A stretch of DNA of 64,000 bases. Origin: Citrus sinensis (Eukaryota; Streptophyta; Magnoliopsida; Sapindales; Rutaceae). The stretch spans positions 27,749,001 through 27,813,000 of the forward strand of contig NC_068563.1 in NCBI RefSeq assembly GCF_022201045.2, written 5' to 3'. The translations under genes and the position numbers were made by a program. Under the pieces are notes generated by a model, which was not told the DNA's origin, did no database searches, and was given only the letters and a program-made list of their open reading frames with translations. Position 1 is the first letter of the stretch; every line of letters starts with the position of its first letter. Below are positions 51,321 through 62,044 of the stretch, piece by piece.

Positions 51321-51986
51321 CAGTAGCGGCTCAACCTCTAGGTAACTTAGGCGGTTTTCTAGGGGCCCGCTTTACACTAAGGCCTCATGAGATGATTATT
51401 TTGTATATAAAAGGGGAAAGCAAATTTAAAAGTTATTATTATTCATTTAATTTATTATTATTTTACAATTATCTTTTCCTAAATAAACCATCAAATTCAT
51501 ATAAAGCTTATTTAATGTAGTACTTTGTAGTTTTAATTCCTACAAAATTGATAAATTACAGATTTTATCTTTTTTATTATTCTCTTAATTAGTTGTGTTA
51601 TTTATTTGTTCTTATTTCTTTTTTAATATATTCTTTTATTAATCTACTTTTTTGTGTGTGTTATTTTATCTATTTTGAAATAAAACTATATCGAAAAACT
51701 TTAGAAAATAGAAGAATAAAAAAATTAGTTTAATCTAGAAAAGGAGTAGTAAAAAAGATGTAATTTGAGTTAAAAAAAAGTGAAAATATTATAATTGAAT
51801 TAAAATTTCATGAATTAGTAATAGTATAATAAAATTTTATTTAATAATTTTACATTTTAGAGTGTTTAAAGAATTGATTTTCAATAAATAATATATAACT
51901 AATATATATATTTTTTATCTTAAATTTTAAGAAAAATTAATTAGAACCATTTGTCTAACACTCCAAATATGGTTGAGCCGACCGTG
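51321..51986. mobile_element. Non-autonomous hAT-like element (666 bp)
   Basis: Inverted ends CAGTAGCGGCTCAACC at the left and, on the other strand, CACGGTCGGCTCAACC at the right. Flanks TTGGAAAT (51313-51320) and ATGGAAAT (51987-51994) form an 8-bp duplication with one change. The interior is AT-rich and non-coding. It is a different family from the pair at 22-25 kb. Confidence 0.8.
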
Positions 51987-51994
51987 ATGGAAAT

Positions 51995-52368
51995 GTTGTA
52001 CACTTTTAAAAAAGGAAACAGGAAAATAACATTTTATTGTTTTTAAATGCTAAAGCTCCAAAATGAACAACTTCCTTCCGCCATCTCTCAAAATAATAAT
52101 AATAATAATAATAATAAAAATCAAAATCAAAATCATCATCATCAACGGCAACGAATCAGTGGCGACATCATCATCATTGTCGTAAACATCATCGACATTA
52201 TCATCGACGATGCTATTCCTGCTGGATCGCACAGCGTTGAAAACTGCCCAAACGAAGACAACACTGGCGACCAGCAGCTACTTCACAACCAATGACCAAC
52301 AATGACGACAACGGTGCTTTATTTATTAGCGATAGTTTGGTTGCAGCTGGATTGCAAGAGATTTGGCT

Positions 52369-52404
<36 letters not shown>

Positions 52405-52820
52405 GACATTTTTGAAATAATAAAAGTTAACGAAGTCATAATAGGCAGTCTCGGGATGAGAGACTAATTTCATCTTCCTTCAAAATTAATCTCTCATTTC
52501 TTAATTCGGAAAAAATTTTATAATTCTGATTCTGATTCTTATTTTTATTTTATAAAATAAACACCATCAATAATTTCAATTCAATTCTACTTTCGATTCC
52601 TCAATTTAAAAAGTAAATATAATATATTTGTGGAGAAAAGAGCCACGTCAAGTCCACCATCTTCATCATCATCCATAAGGATAATAATGTAATTGCATGC
52701 GAGGATGTGCTAATGTTGCAGCCACGATGTTTCATTACACACTTTAAAAGCCAGTAATAAATTCGACAAGGAACCCATATATTTTATACCGTCGATCTGC
52801 TTTCCGCATCCAACGGCTAC
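51995..52820. other. Spacer upstream of EF-1alpha copy 3 with simple repeats
   Basis: (AAT)n at 52092-52116, ATC-rich words at 52130-52210 and a T-run at 52371-52402. An 82-codon frame (52047-52295) is mostly Asn, His and Ile from these repeats, so I do not call it a gene. From 52690 on, sequence similar to the copy 2 promoter begins. Confidence 0.5.
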
Positions 52821-52822
52821 GA

Positions 52823-52868
52823 CAAAACCCTAAACGTAAAGGCCAATCAGGCAATCTCTCTATAAAAG
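52823..52868 (+). promoter_or_regulatory. telo-box and TATA box of EF-1alpha copy 3
   Basis: AAAACCCTAAAC (52824-52834), a canonical telo-box, a CCAAT word (52842-52846) and TCTCTATAAAAG (52857-52868). Same arrangement as copy 2. Confidence 0.78.
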
Positions 52869-52963
52869 CACAGCATTCTCTCCTACACCCTCCATTTTCG
52901 CTACACGCTCTCAGTTTCTGCAAGTCGGCGAGAGAGAAACCTTTTAGCAAATTTCATATCAAG

Positions 52964-53558
52964 GTTCGGATCTCTCTCTCGTTTTTATATTTGGGGTTCT
53001 GAAGATTAATATGATTTGTTTCTTATTTATGTCTGTTTTCACAATTTGTATGTTTTTACTTCCGGGTTTTGATTTTAGTGTTGTAAGATGGAGTTGATAA
53101 TTGATATGTAGATTTGTAATTATCTGTTTCTTCGTTTGTAATTTTTTTTTTTGTGCAGATAATTCCATTACTCCTTTTACTATTTCTGATTTTGTTTATT
53201 TAACTTTATATGTTATTGTTTAGTTGTTTCTTGCTAAACATGTATTAAAATCTTGATTTGGATGATTTTGATTGGAACTAATTATGAAGATTAAATCTCT
53301 TGACAGTGAAGTAATATTTGATAATTTGATTGATGATACGTTAATGAGTTACAATTTCTTATTATGCTTGTATGTTTGGGGTTGATTTGGTCTTTTGTGT
53401 ATTTGTTTGAACAATTTTGAATCCATTATGTTTTATGTCATTAGAGTGTATTCTTTTGATGTGAAATCTGGTGATGTTATGTTTTAAGAGAGTAATATGG
53501 TTTAACTCATGTTGTTTTGTTATTCTTCTTCTGAATGTGTTTCCCATATTTGTTCTAG
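52964..53558 (+). other. 5' UTR leader intron of EF-1alpha copy 3
   Basis: Donor ATCAAG|GTTCGG and acceptor GTTCTAG|GTTTTA, ending 21 bases before the ATG. Confidence 0.8.
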
Positions 53559-53579
53559 GTTTTATACTAGATTTGCATA

Positions 53580-55035
53580 ATGGGTAAGGAGAAGACTCAC
53601 ATCAACATTGTGGTCATCGGCCATGTCGACTCTGGAAAGTCGACCACCACCGGACACTTGATCTACAAGCTTGGTGGTATTGACAAGCGTGTGATCGAGA
53701 GGTTCGAGAAGGAAGCTGCTGAGATGAACAAGAGGTCATTCAAATACGCCTGGGTGCTCGACAAGCTCAAGGCTGAGCGTGAACGTGGTATTACCATTGA
53801 TATTGCCTTGTGGAAGTTCGAGACCACCAAGTACTACTGCACCGTCATTGATGCTCCCGGACATCGTGACTTTATCAAGAACATGATTACCGGTACCTCA
53901 CAGGCTGACTGTGCCGTCCTTATCATTGACTCCACCACCGGTGGTTTTGAAGCTGGTATCTCCAAGGATGGTCAGACTCGTGAGCATGCTTTGCTTGCTT
54001 TCACCCTTGGTGTGAAGCAGATGATTTGCTGCTGTAACAAGGTGAGCACTGCATGAGTTACGGTGATGTTTTAATTTGCGAGGTTCACTTGTTTTGTTTT
54101 ATGTCTTGATTAGCTAGTGTGCTAATGTTGCCTTTGCTAATTCATTTGTGCAGATGGACGCCACCACCCCCAAGTACTCAAAGGCTAGGTACGATGAAAT
54201 TGTGAAGGAGGTCTCTTCCTACCTGAAGAAGGTTGGATACAACCCCGAGAAAGTCCCATTCGTGCCCATCTCTGGTTTCGAGGGTGACAACATGATTGAG
54301 AGGTCTACCAACCTTGACTGGTACAAGGGTCCAACCCTGCTGGACGCTCTTGACAATATCAATGAGCCGAAGAGGCCCTCAGACAAGCCCCTTCGTCTGC
54401 CACTCCAGGACGTGTACAAGATTGGTGGCATTGGAACCGTCCCAGTGGGTCGCGTTGAGACCGGTGTCCTCAAGCCTGGTATGGTGGTGACATTTGGCCC
54501 CTCTGGATTGACAACTGAGGTTAAGTCTGTTGAGATGCACCACGAAGCTCTGCAGGAGGCCCTTCCGGGTGACAATGTTGGTTTCAACGTGAAGAACGTT
54601 GCTGTCAAGGATCTCAAGCGTGGTTTTGTTGCTTCCAACTCGAAGGATGATCCGGCCAGGGAAGCTGCCAACTTCACCTCACAGGTCATCATCATGAACC
54701 ACCCTGGCCAGATTGGAAATGGATATGCCCCAGTGCTTGACTGCCACACCTCCCACATTGCCGTCAAGTTTTCTGAGCTCGTGACGAAGATTGATAGGCG
54801 ATCAGGCAAGGAGCTTGAGAAGGAGCCCAAGTTCTTGAAGAATGGAGACGCCGGAATGGTTAAGATGATTCCCACCAAGCCCATGGTTGTTGAAACCTTC
54901 TCCGATTACCCACCCCTTGGTCGTTTTGCTGTTAGGGACATGCGTCAGACTGTTGCTGTGGGTGTTATCAAGAGTGTTGAGAAGAAGGATCCCACAGGTG
55001 CGAAGGTCACCAAGTCCGCAGCCAAGAAGAAATGA
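53580..55035 (+). CDS. EF1A: Elongation factor 1-alpha, copy 3
   Basis: Exons 53580-54041 and 54154-55035, 447 aa. It differs from copies 1 and 2 by one residue, Ser for Asn in [10 protein letters not shown] near the C-terminus. Intron 54042-54153 reads identical to those of the other copies. Silent differences from copies 1 and 2 cluster in the last 200 bases (for example GGAGACGCCGGA, TCCGATTACCCACCCC, GTGGGTGTTATC), whereas in the first half it matches copy 1 at sites where copy 2 differs. The 3' UTR is unlike that of copy 2. All GTPase motifs are intact. Confidence 0.98.
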
Positions 55036-56180
55036 GAAATTTTTATGGGTCTGTCTACAATAGTTAGGGTTTATTTTCTGTCTTTTTTTATTTTCTTGTC
55101 TGTTTTTGTTTTGCATCAATGTTTCTGCAAACAGCCCTATTTGCTTCCACCAGTTTGCTGTTGAGCAATTGGGATGTTATCTTTCTGCTTAACTGGCTGT
55201 GGTGGGTGTTCGGATTTTTATATTCTGAATTTGGTTAATAGCACTAAATTGAGTTGTGAAGTTTATAGACCAGCTGCTGGATGTCAAAGTTGGTGGTTTT
55301 AATACATTTGGAAGCTCATTTTAAGCTCTTTGATTATTATCCTTAACAATTTCAAAATACCTATAGTTTTACATTATCTCTTCTTTAGTTCACTGGTTTG
55401 GGTGTTGCTAATATGTAACTTACTACCCAGGCTTCACTGTTGGTTTTCTATGTAGATGACATGAGGTTGATTTTTACTTTTCTGGCCATTTCAAATCCCA
55501 GAATTAGGATAAGTTCCATTTATCTTTGCATTTGCGGCTCCGCAGCTGCGGTCTCTGATCACCCTTGCATCTTTGTACGTCAGATATGAAATACTAAAGA
55601 ATACACAGATCTTGGTTGGCATTCAATTGTGGAAACGTAGGAAATAGGAATCCTCAGTTTAATATCATTAACCAACGACGCCCTCTTTAAATGGGTAACA
55701 TATTCACCTCAAGTGATTATGAAATTTGGAGATATTCAACTACAAAATTCCTATTAAGGATATATAAGTACAGAATGGCTTGAAACATCTGCTAAATTAA
55801 AACAAACTCTGCACAAGACGAGATTAATAAACAAAAACATGATTGATGAACCCTCCTATGGCCCCCTTGAGATCAGGATGCAGCTGAAAGTGTGAGAATA
55901 GAACCATTTGCATTCTGATGGGAATTGGCCATCCTGGTTTTGCTGGCAAGTACCACAACTGCACCATAAAAATGATATTTAATTGCCTAACAGCATATAA
56001 TAGATATTAATGATATTGTGGAAATTATCCAATATTTTCATAAAAACTGAAAAGAATAAACGAAGAGAAGGATTCAGTTTTGATTTCCTCCATATGGCTT
56101 TCATATTTAAACCATAAAACAGATTTCACAAGCTTCCATTATGATTCTAATTTCAAAGAATAATGTTGCTGCATACCTTG
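55036..56180. other. Convergent 3' flanks of EF-1alpha copy 3 and PDIL5-1
   Basis: The 3' UTRs of the two convergent genes probably take up much of this. No other gene seen. Confidence 0.45.
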
Positions 56181-58393
56181 TCACAATTCCTTGTCACCAC
56201 CAAGCTGTGCTTTTGTTGCTGCTTTTTCTGCCTCTTCCAAAACAAATGTTTTAAGCGATTCAACATCCCTTGGCCCTGATTGTTTGCGGAGTATATGAAG
56301 GGGAAAAAAAATGATTCAGCCAAAGATATCCCATAAATTTAATATAAAACTACTGTGGGGAAAAAAAATGATTCAGCCAAAGATATCCCATAAATTTAAT
56401 ATAAAACTACTGTGGCAGTAATCCAAAACATACGACAAGTGCAGTGTGGTTCCTTATTTTAAATAGCGGAAAGGAAATGTACATTTCCATAATTAAAAAG
56501 GGTTTCTGCATTCTGTTGTTATGTTCTACACAGCCTAATATTTACATAAATATCAGAAATAGTGTCAAAGATAATAAACTGGTGTATCTTCATCACTTAA
56601 GCATAGTAGTTACATAAATGTTGATGCTGTAAGCAGATAAGATATAGGGTAACAAGTCCTTTCAGGCAGATACAATGCTATCAATAGATTACCAGGATCA
56701 CAAGCTTATGAGTCGCCACTGAAGATCGTCAATAAATTTTTTATCAACTAAAAAGCTGATACCTTTGTGACAAAATGTGGTGACTCATGAAGTACAAATT
56801 TCAAACATTTCTAGTTCAACATTTTCTCACAAAGGTATCAGCTTTGGTTCAAACTTCTCTCACTCTCTCTTGATATTTTTACCAAGTATGTGCTTCAAAT
56901 CTTCCTGTCTAGCACAGCCACCATCCTATAAAAAAATTCCTTTAAAAACAATTTTGCTTTTCAATCTTCGTAACCTCATTCAGTCAAACTTTCACTAATC
57001 AACTAAACTGTTCTCACGGTATTGAGCTATGAGCTGTGCAAGGTTTTGGAGTCCCATTGGTTCAGGTCAATCCCGTTTAATCTACCTCAATTTGGCTCAA
57101 TGAGCAGGAATGTCATTATACTCACTTGAAAAAGACCCTCAGATACTAAAAATTGCATAACCACATAACCTTGAGAGTGAAGAGTACTAAGATCAATCAA
57201 AACTAAGGTATGAGTTTCCTAAGCTGAATCAAATTAAATAGGAAATATAAAACAGGGATCATAATTAAAAAGGCAACTAAGCAAACTCTCTTATAAATAA
57301 ATGAATTTGAACTTTACCTTGATATTTTGCAACTTCTTTTCCATCGTAAAAGACCTTAAATGTAGGATAGGAATGGATATCAACTTTAGAGCATAAAGTC
57401 TTGCTTGCACCGCAGTCAACTTCTCCGACCTCTATTTCATCATCCCCTTCCATTGCCTTTCCCAGATCCTCCCATAACGACCCCAAGTTCTTACTGAAAT
57501 CCATTGGTATAATTATTAGTAGACAAATAACATGAAAGCATACACCTACAATTGATTTTTGGCTTATCTTTAGCAGAAGAGACTAATTACCAATGCTTAC
57601 ACCAAGGCACACAAAATTTCACAAACCATGCGGTGTCTTTTTCCTTCACCTGGACATAATGAGCAAACATAATTACTTAAAAAGTCATATCCGAAGCCAA
57701 GAACTCATTTCTGTGTCAGTACTTAGATTAACAGAATGAAGCAAACAAAATCACTTCCCCAGAAGAAGGGAGGGGGGGGGGGGGGACATCATAAAAACAA
57801 AATAGAATGACAATAGAAAAAGCACATAACATAAATAAAAAGTTCAATTTGGCACCCCTGGCTAACAACCCTCAGCGAATAGATTATTGACATTCAAGCA
57901 TGACCAATTGCCCAATCACAAGCTAAAGATTCTAAGTAATATTGCATTTAGCAATCAGGATTTAAAGAAAATGTCACAACTCCACTCTAGTCATTTGAAT
58001 CTAATGAAACAGAACTCCTACAGCATAGGAATCCAAAAATAACAAAATTTTCAACTCTTGAGTATTCAAATAAATGAAGATGCATCAGATACAGTCGGCA
58101 ACATAAGATTTGTCGATGCAAAGAAGGGAAACAACAGAAATAAAGAAAAACCCATAATCCAGAATCGCATTCATGATGCTACCATGGATCCGTAATATCT
58201 TGATATCTGAATGAAAAACAAAACAAATACAAAACAGGGTAAGATTGTAAATTATAATTACCTTGTCAGTGAATGTGTCGGGAGTTAACGTTATGACTTC
58301 GGACTTTGAATGAATCATTGCCAGGCTAAGCGAAAGAAGAAGAACAAGTGATGTCAGATTGAGAGCAAAGGACGAGTTGCTGTGGTTTCTCAT
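56181..58393 (-). CDS. PDIL5-1: Protein disulfide isomerase-like 5-1
   Basis: Exons 58262-58393, 57591-57649, 57318-57493 and 56181-56275 give 153 aa in one frame. Residues 1-30 are a signal peptide (SLVLLLSLSLAMIHS core). One thioredoxin domain follows with the active site WCKHC (FCVPWCKHCKNLG), split by an intron inside the second Cys codon, and the cis-Pro region SYPTFKVFYDG. The protein ends GGDKEL, a KDEL-like ER retrieval signal. It is a single-domain ER thiol oxidoreductase, near the 146 aa of Arabidopsis PDIL5-1. One extra Cys three residues before the active site (FCVPWC; Arabidopsis has FAVPWC as I recall) is unusual. EF-1alpha as neighbour matches Arabidopsis chromosome 1. Confidence 0.93.
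56299..56413. repeat. Perfect 57-bp tandem duplication in a PDIL5-1 intron
   Basis: The unit contains GATTCAGCCAAAGATATCCC and TTAATATAAAACTACTGT and occurs twice with no difference seen, which points to a very recent duplication. Confidence 0.93.
57771..57785. repeat. Poly-G tract in a PDIL5-1 intron
   Basis: About 15 consecutive G between exons 57591-57649 and 58262-58393. Confidence 0.9.
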
Positions 58394-59508
58394 AGTTGAT
58401 GATGGCTCTGAGACTTCTCGAGCTTGACCGACTTTGATTTTGAGTTCTATTGTGCTCTCTCTTCTTGTTTCTGAAAAGAATAGTATGAACCTAATGGCAC
58501 GTGTTTATCACGTGATCAGTAGTAAACTTTTTATTATTTATTATTTATTTATTTTATTTTTTTCATTTTCCTTTTTCTTCCGAATTTGTTATTTTTTAAT
58601 GATCTTTCTAATTCACTTTTTAAGTTTTGATAAACGATCTCTCAACTCTCGATTGGTTACATGGTATTTTTCCTAAATATCACTATTTTAAAAAATGAAA
58701 ATTAATCCAAACAATTTATCATAAATTTTCTCAGTTTCATGTTAAGATTACTGTAGAAGACGAATTATTAATTAAAAATTGAAAACTCGCCTTTGGTAAA
58801 ATCTATTAATACAAGGATTTAGAGTTTAAACTGTACAAACTCATTCTCTTATTTTTATTTTTCTCTTATTTTCAAGTGTGTCAACTGTCAAGCATTAGAC
58901 TTATTTTATTATATAAACTTATAAAATAACATTGACATTTGAACTGGATATGTTCCTAGTCACATAACATAATTTACATAATTTGAAACTATTTTAGTTA
59001 GAGAATAAGTAATAGTATTACAATCTTTTTTAGTTTTTTTTTCTCTTTGACTCTTATAAGTTTTTCAAATATTATGAAAAGATTAGTTTAATTATAAATA
59101 AATTGAAAAAAATTTAGTCTGATTTTGAACATTAAAATTTAAAATTCAATCTTAATCATCTTCTTCATTAGGAGAAAAAAAAAAGAAATATTAAAAAAGA
59201 ATTATTGTCCGATAAAAAATCGTTAAAATAAATAAAAAATTAAATAAATGTCAAGTGATGGAATCCATTCTCCACTTATATGATTTATCATATTAATAAT
59301 ATCGTTAAGAAATAGATTAATAGAGAATCTTACGTTATAAAAGGGTGTTGCTAAGTTAAATGAAGAAATTGGTTACAATAAAAAAAAAATAAAGAGAGAC
59401 GAAAAATTGAAACGAACCCAAAAGAAAAGCATCATGCGCAAGTGTTATAAGGGTTCCTGACCAAATGAAAAGAACTTCTATAACTAATCTTGTCAAATTA
59501 CCACACAA
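58394..59508. other. Upstream region of PDIL5-1 and spacer
   Basis: AT-rich. Promoter of the minus-strand PDIL5-1 gene near 58400-58600; no other gene seen before the tRNA. Confidence 0.4.
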
Positions 59509-59579
59509 GCACCAGTGGTCTAGTGGTAGAATAGTACCCTGCCACGGTACAGACCCGGGTTCGATTCCCGGCTGGTGCA
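59509..59579 (+). tRNA. tRNA-Gly (anticodon GCC)
   Basis: 71 nt, intronless. The acceptor stem GCACCAG pairs with CTGGTGC, the discriminator is A, the D-arm contains the A-box-like TGGTCTAGTGG, the anticodon loop is CTGCCAC with GCC in the centre, and the T-arm is CCGGG-TTCGATT-CCCGG. It is a functional-looking nuclear tRNA gene. The T-run at 59682-59690 is too far to be its natural terminator; a shorter TTT-type stop or another T-run must serve. Confidence 0.97.
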
Positions 59580-60028
59580 CCTCTTTGAGAGCCGTGATGA
59601 CATAGCACTCGATGGTTGGGTCCATCGAAGTTGTCTGACCTAGTGGTGACACGTAGCACCGTCTGAGCTCTCTTCGTCCCTTTTTTTTTATTTTGTTTAA
59701 ATAAGCATTTTATTCATCAAGATTCAAGATTATAACTTTTTTTTTCCCTTTTTCTATTAATATGAACATGTAATTAAATAAAAACCGCAAACATGAGAGA
59801 GAATTGTTAGCAATTAAATAAAAACATTAAAACAGTAGTTCCGTTTTATTCACAAAATCAAAATTCATGGGCAAGAAACCCCTCCATGAAAGAGCTAAAA
59901 TGCAGGGAAAAAAAAAAGGCACTAAATAAAACAAAACAATAAACAAAAACCGAACACAAAGCACAGCTTCCGCAACCAGCTTAATTTCCAAGCAAACTCA
60001 CATCTGATCGTCTTATTGAGCAGCTAAA
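59580..60028. other. Spacer and vicilin 3' UTR
   Basis: No gene. The part next to 60029 is the expected 3' UTR of the minus-strand vicilin-like gene. Confidence 0.45.
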
Positions 60029-61927
60029 TCAATCAAACCCCATAATCATATCATTACCAAAGTTCTTAATCACCCTCGGCACCTTATCAAATTCAGTCCT
60101 CATCTTCTCTTTCTTATCCGGCTGCGCCACGCCCGCTGTTGGCAAGATAACAGCTTCACGCTGAGCATCAGTAAAGTTTCTAAGCCTATACTCACTCACT
60201 CCGAAAGCAACTGCAAGCTCAGGATTAGGCAGAGTTCGGAGAAGTGAGCTTGCACCCACAAGGAACTGCGGCCTGTTCTTGCGCGCTGATGTGGTGAATC
60301 CAAAGAACTCAAACGGCCCTGTTCTTGATGAAATCTGGCAGAAAGCAAAGTACCTCGGTACCACAAACACGTCCCCTTCACTCACTTTTCTGCTCATCGC
60401 TGCCGTTCCGTTTGGATAAACAATCTGAATTCTTCCACTTCCCCTCAGTACAATGCCGTATTCCGTTGCTGTCGGATTCACATGTGGCGCCATCATCGAC
60501 CCCTGCATGAAGAAAAGGGAAGGAAAAAAAGAACTCGTGAATTACAATTCATGTTTGCTAATTGTTTGTTTGCAGAGGTCTGGGATTCGAATCTCGCTTC
60601 TTCTTTTGCTTACCGCGGTGAGATTGACAAGATAAACACCGATGCCAGAGTGTCTGAGAGGGGAATAATCGGAGTCATCGACGGCAATGCTCCATCCATA
60701 GTTGTTCTTAAAGTCAGGGTTTCGGTTGTAGAGGTTGTATGAATCTGGTGCTTTTCGGGTTCCTCGTTCTTTCTTGTTTTCGGTCCCGAATACTGACGTC
60801 AAGAGTTTCCTCCATGACCATTTTATTTCTTCTCCGTCTTCATCTTGTTCTCGAGGGTGGGGCTCCACCATTCTCTTCATGTGTCGTAATCTTTCTTGTT
60901 CTTTCAACTGCAAGAATTTTGACCACATGCTTCTTGGCTCATGAGAATCGGACAGGTGCACGATTGGACCCTGATTTTGACTGCTCAAGATCTCCTCAAC
61001 TTCTTCACTACTGACCTGTGTGACAAACATTCAATATGTTAAAAGCTAAAATAGTAATTTTCGAGAAAAAAAAAGTGGAAAAAAAAATACATTTCAGCTT
61101 ACATTGAAAGCATTTGAGAGAGTCTCAAGACCGAATCCAGAAAGAATTGATGTGGGATCTGTTCCTCCGGCAATGAAGAATGACTACAAGAAGTCACAAA
61201 ATGAGACATGTTAGAGCTTTTTGAGTTATCTAATTAAATATGAAACACACACACACACCTGGAATTCTCTCAATCCCAAGCTCTCAGCAGGATCGATGCT
61301 GCAAATTATATGAAGCCTCTGCCCCTCCCCCGTGTTCACGATATAGAATGCTGAACCTGCCGAAATCCGATAAATATCTCCAGTCTTCAAAGTCCTTTCT
61401 GCCAGATCATCTTTGTAAATGTTGCCAACTTTAGCCTCCCCTGCATGCAACAACCAAAATTTTAAATTAATTAGAACATAATTATATATATATATATACA
61501 CATACAATTTTTATTTTTATTTTTTTATCGTTTGTGGTATGTAATGAAGAAAATGTCAAATTGATGTACACGGACCTCTGCGAATAAAGATGATCAAACT
61601 GGAGTCAATGTACTGAGGAACAAAGAGGGATTTAGGCTCCATAGTAATGAAGCCCATGTGCAATTGCCTGTCCAAAATTCTCCCTCCAGGACTCCTCACA
61701 ACTCTCATTTCTCCAGCTTCAGTCTGCACAACACGCCTCGAGTCCTGCAACACGAACCAGTCCTCTCCTTGTGGATATCTTCCTCTGCCTTCTCGTTCTT
61801 GCTCCTCCTCTTCTCGTTCTCTTTCTCTCAACCAATCCTCCTCTTCATCTCCTCTATAACCCATCACCATGGTCAGGGCATGGCATAAAGCCAACCCCAG
61901 CAGCAAAAAGGTAACAAGATTCCTCAT
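60029..61927 (-). CDS. Vicilin-like seed storage protein (bicupin)
   Basis: Exons 61576-61927, 61259-61440, 61103-61183, 60614-61015 and 60029-60502 give 496 aa. A signal peptide starts the protein (MRNLVTFLLLGLALCHALTM), followed by an acidic/Arg-rich stretch (REREREEEEQEREGRGR). Two cupin barrels follow. The first contains MEPKSLFVPQYID, the phrase KTGDIYRISAGSAFYIVN and IICSIDPAE. The second contains HVNPTATEYGIVLRGSGRIQ, VSEGDVFVVPRYFAFCQIS and the C-terminal helix EYRLRNFTDAQREAVILPT. This is the 7S globulin layout, closest as I recall to At2g28490-type vicilin-like proteins; expected role is storage in seed protein bodies. The start is the Met that begins the signal peptide; the frame is open 33 codons further upstream but into the TATA region. 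Confidence 0.92.
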
Positions 61928-61998
61928 TGTACTAATTTCCCTGAGACTCAGAGCTCGATATTGTACTATTTGGTTTGTACAGCAGAGGTGGTGGGGTT

Positions 61999-62044
61999 TA
62001 TTATAAAGGGCATAGGGGGCGATCATGCAGAGAGATACGTGGCT
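61999..62044 (-). promoter_or_regulatory. Seed-type promoter: TATA, RY and ABRE-like sites of the vicilin gene
   Basis: On the minus strand there is a TATA box CTTTATAATAAA at about 61998-62009, some 75 bases before the ATG. Further upstream, CATGCA (RY core) lies at 62024-62029 and an ABRE-like TACGTGGC (plus strand) at 62036-62043. A second pair, CACGTG at 62311-62316 and CATGCA at 62322-62327, lies about 390 bp upstream of the start. RY plus ABRE pairs are the known target of ABI3/FUS3 and bZIP factors in seed storage genes. Confidence 0.7.

Noticed and set aside
52047-52295. 82-codon Asn/His/Ile-rich frame
   Set aside because: Produced by AAT and ATC simple repeats; no splice sites or domain.
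59356-59652. 98-codon minus-strand frame with the phrase PGIEPGSVPW
   Set aside because: This is the translation of the tRNA-Gly gene in reverse; such phrases are a known annotation artefact.
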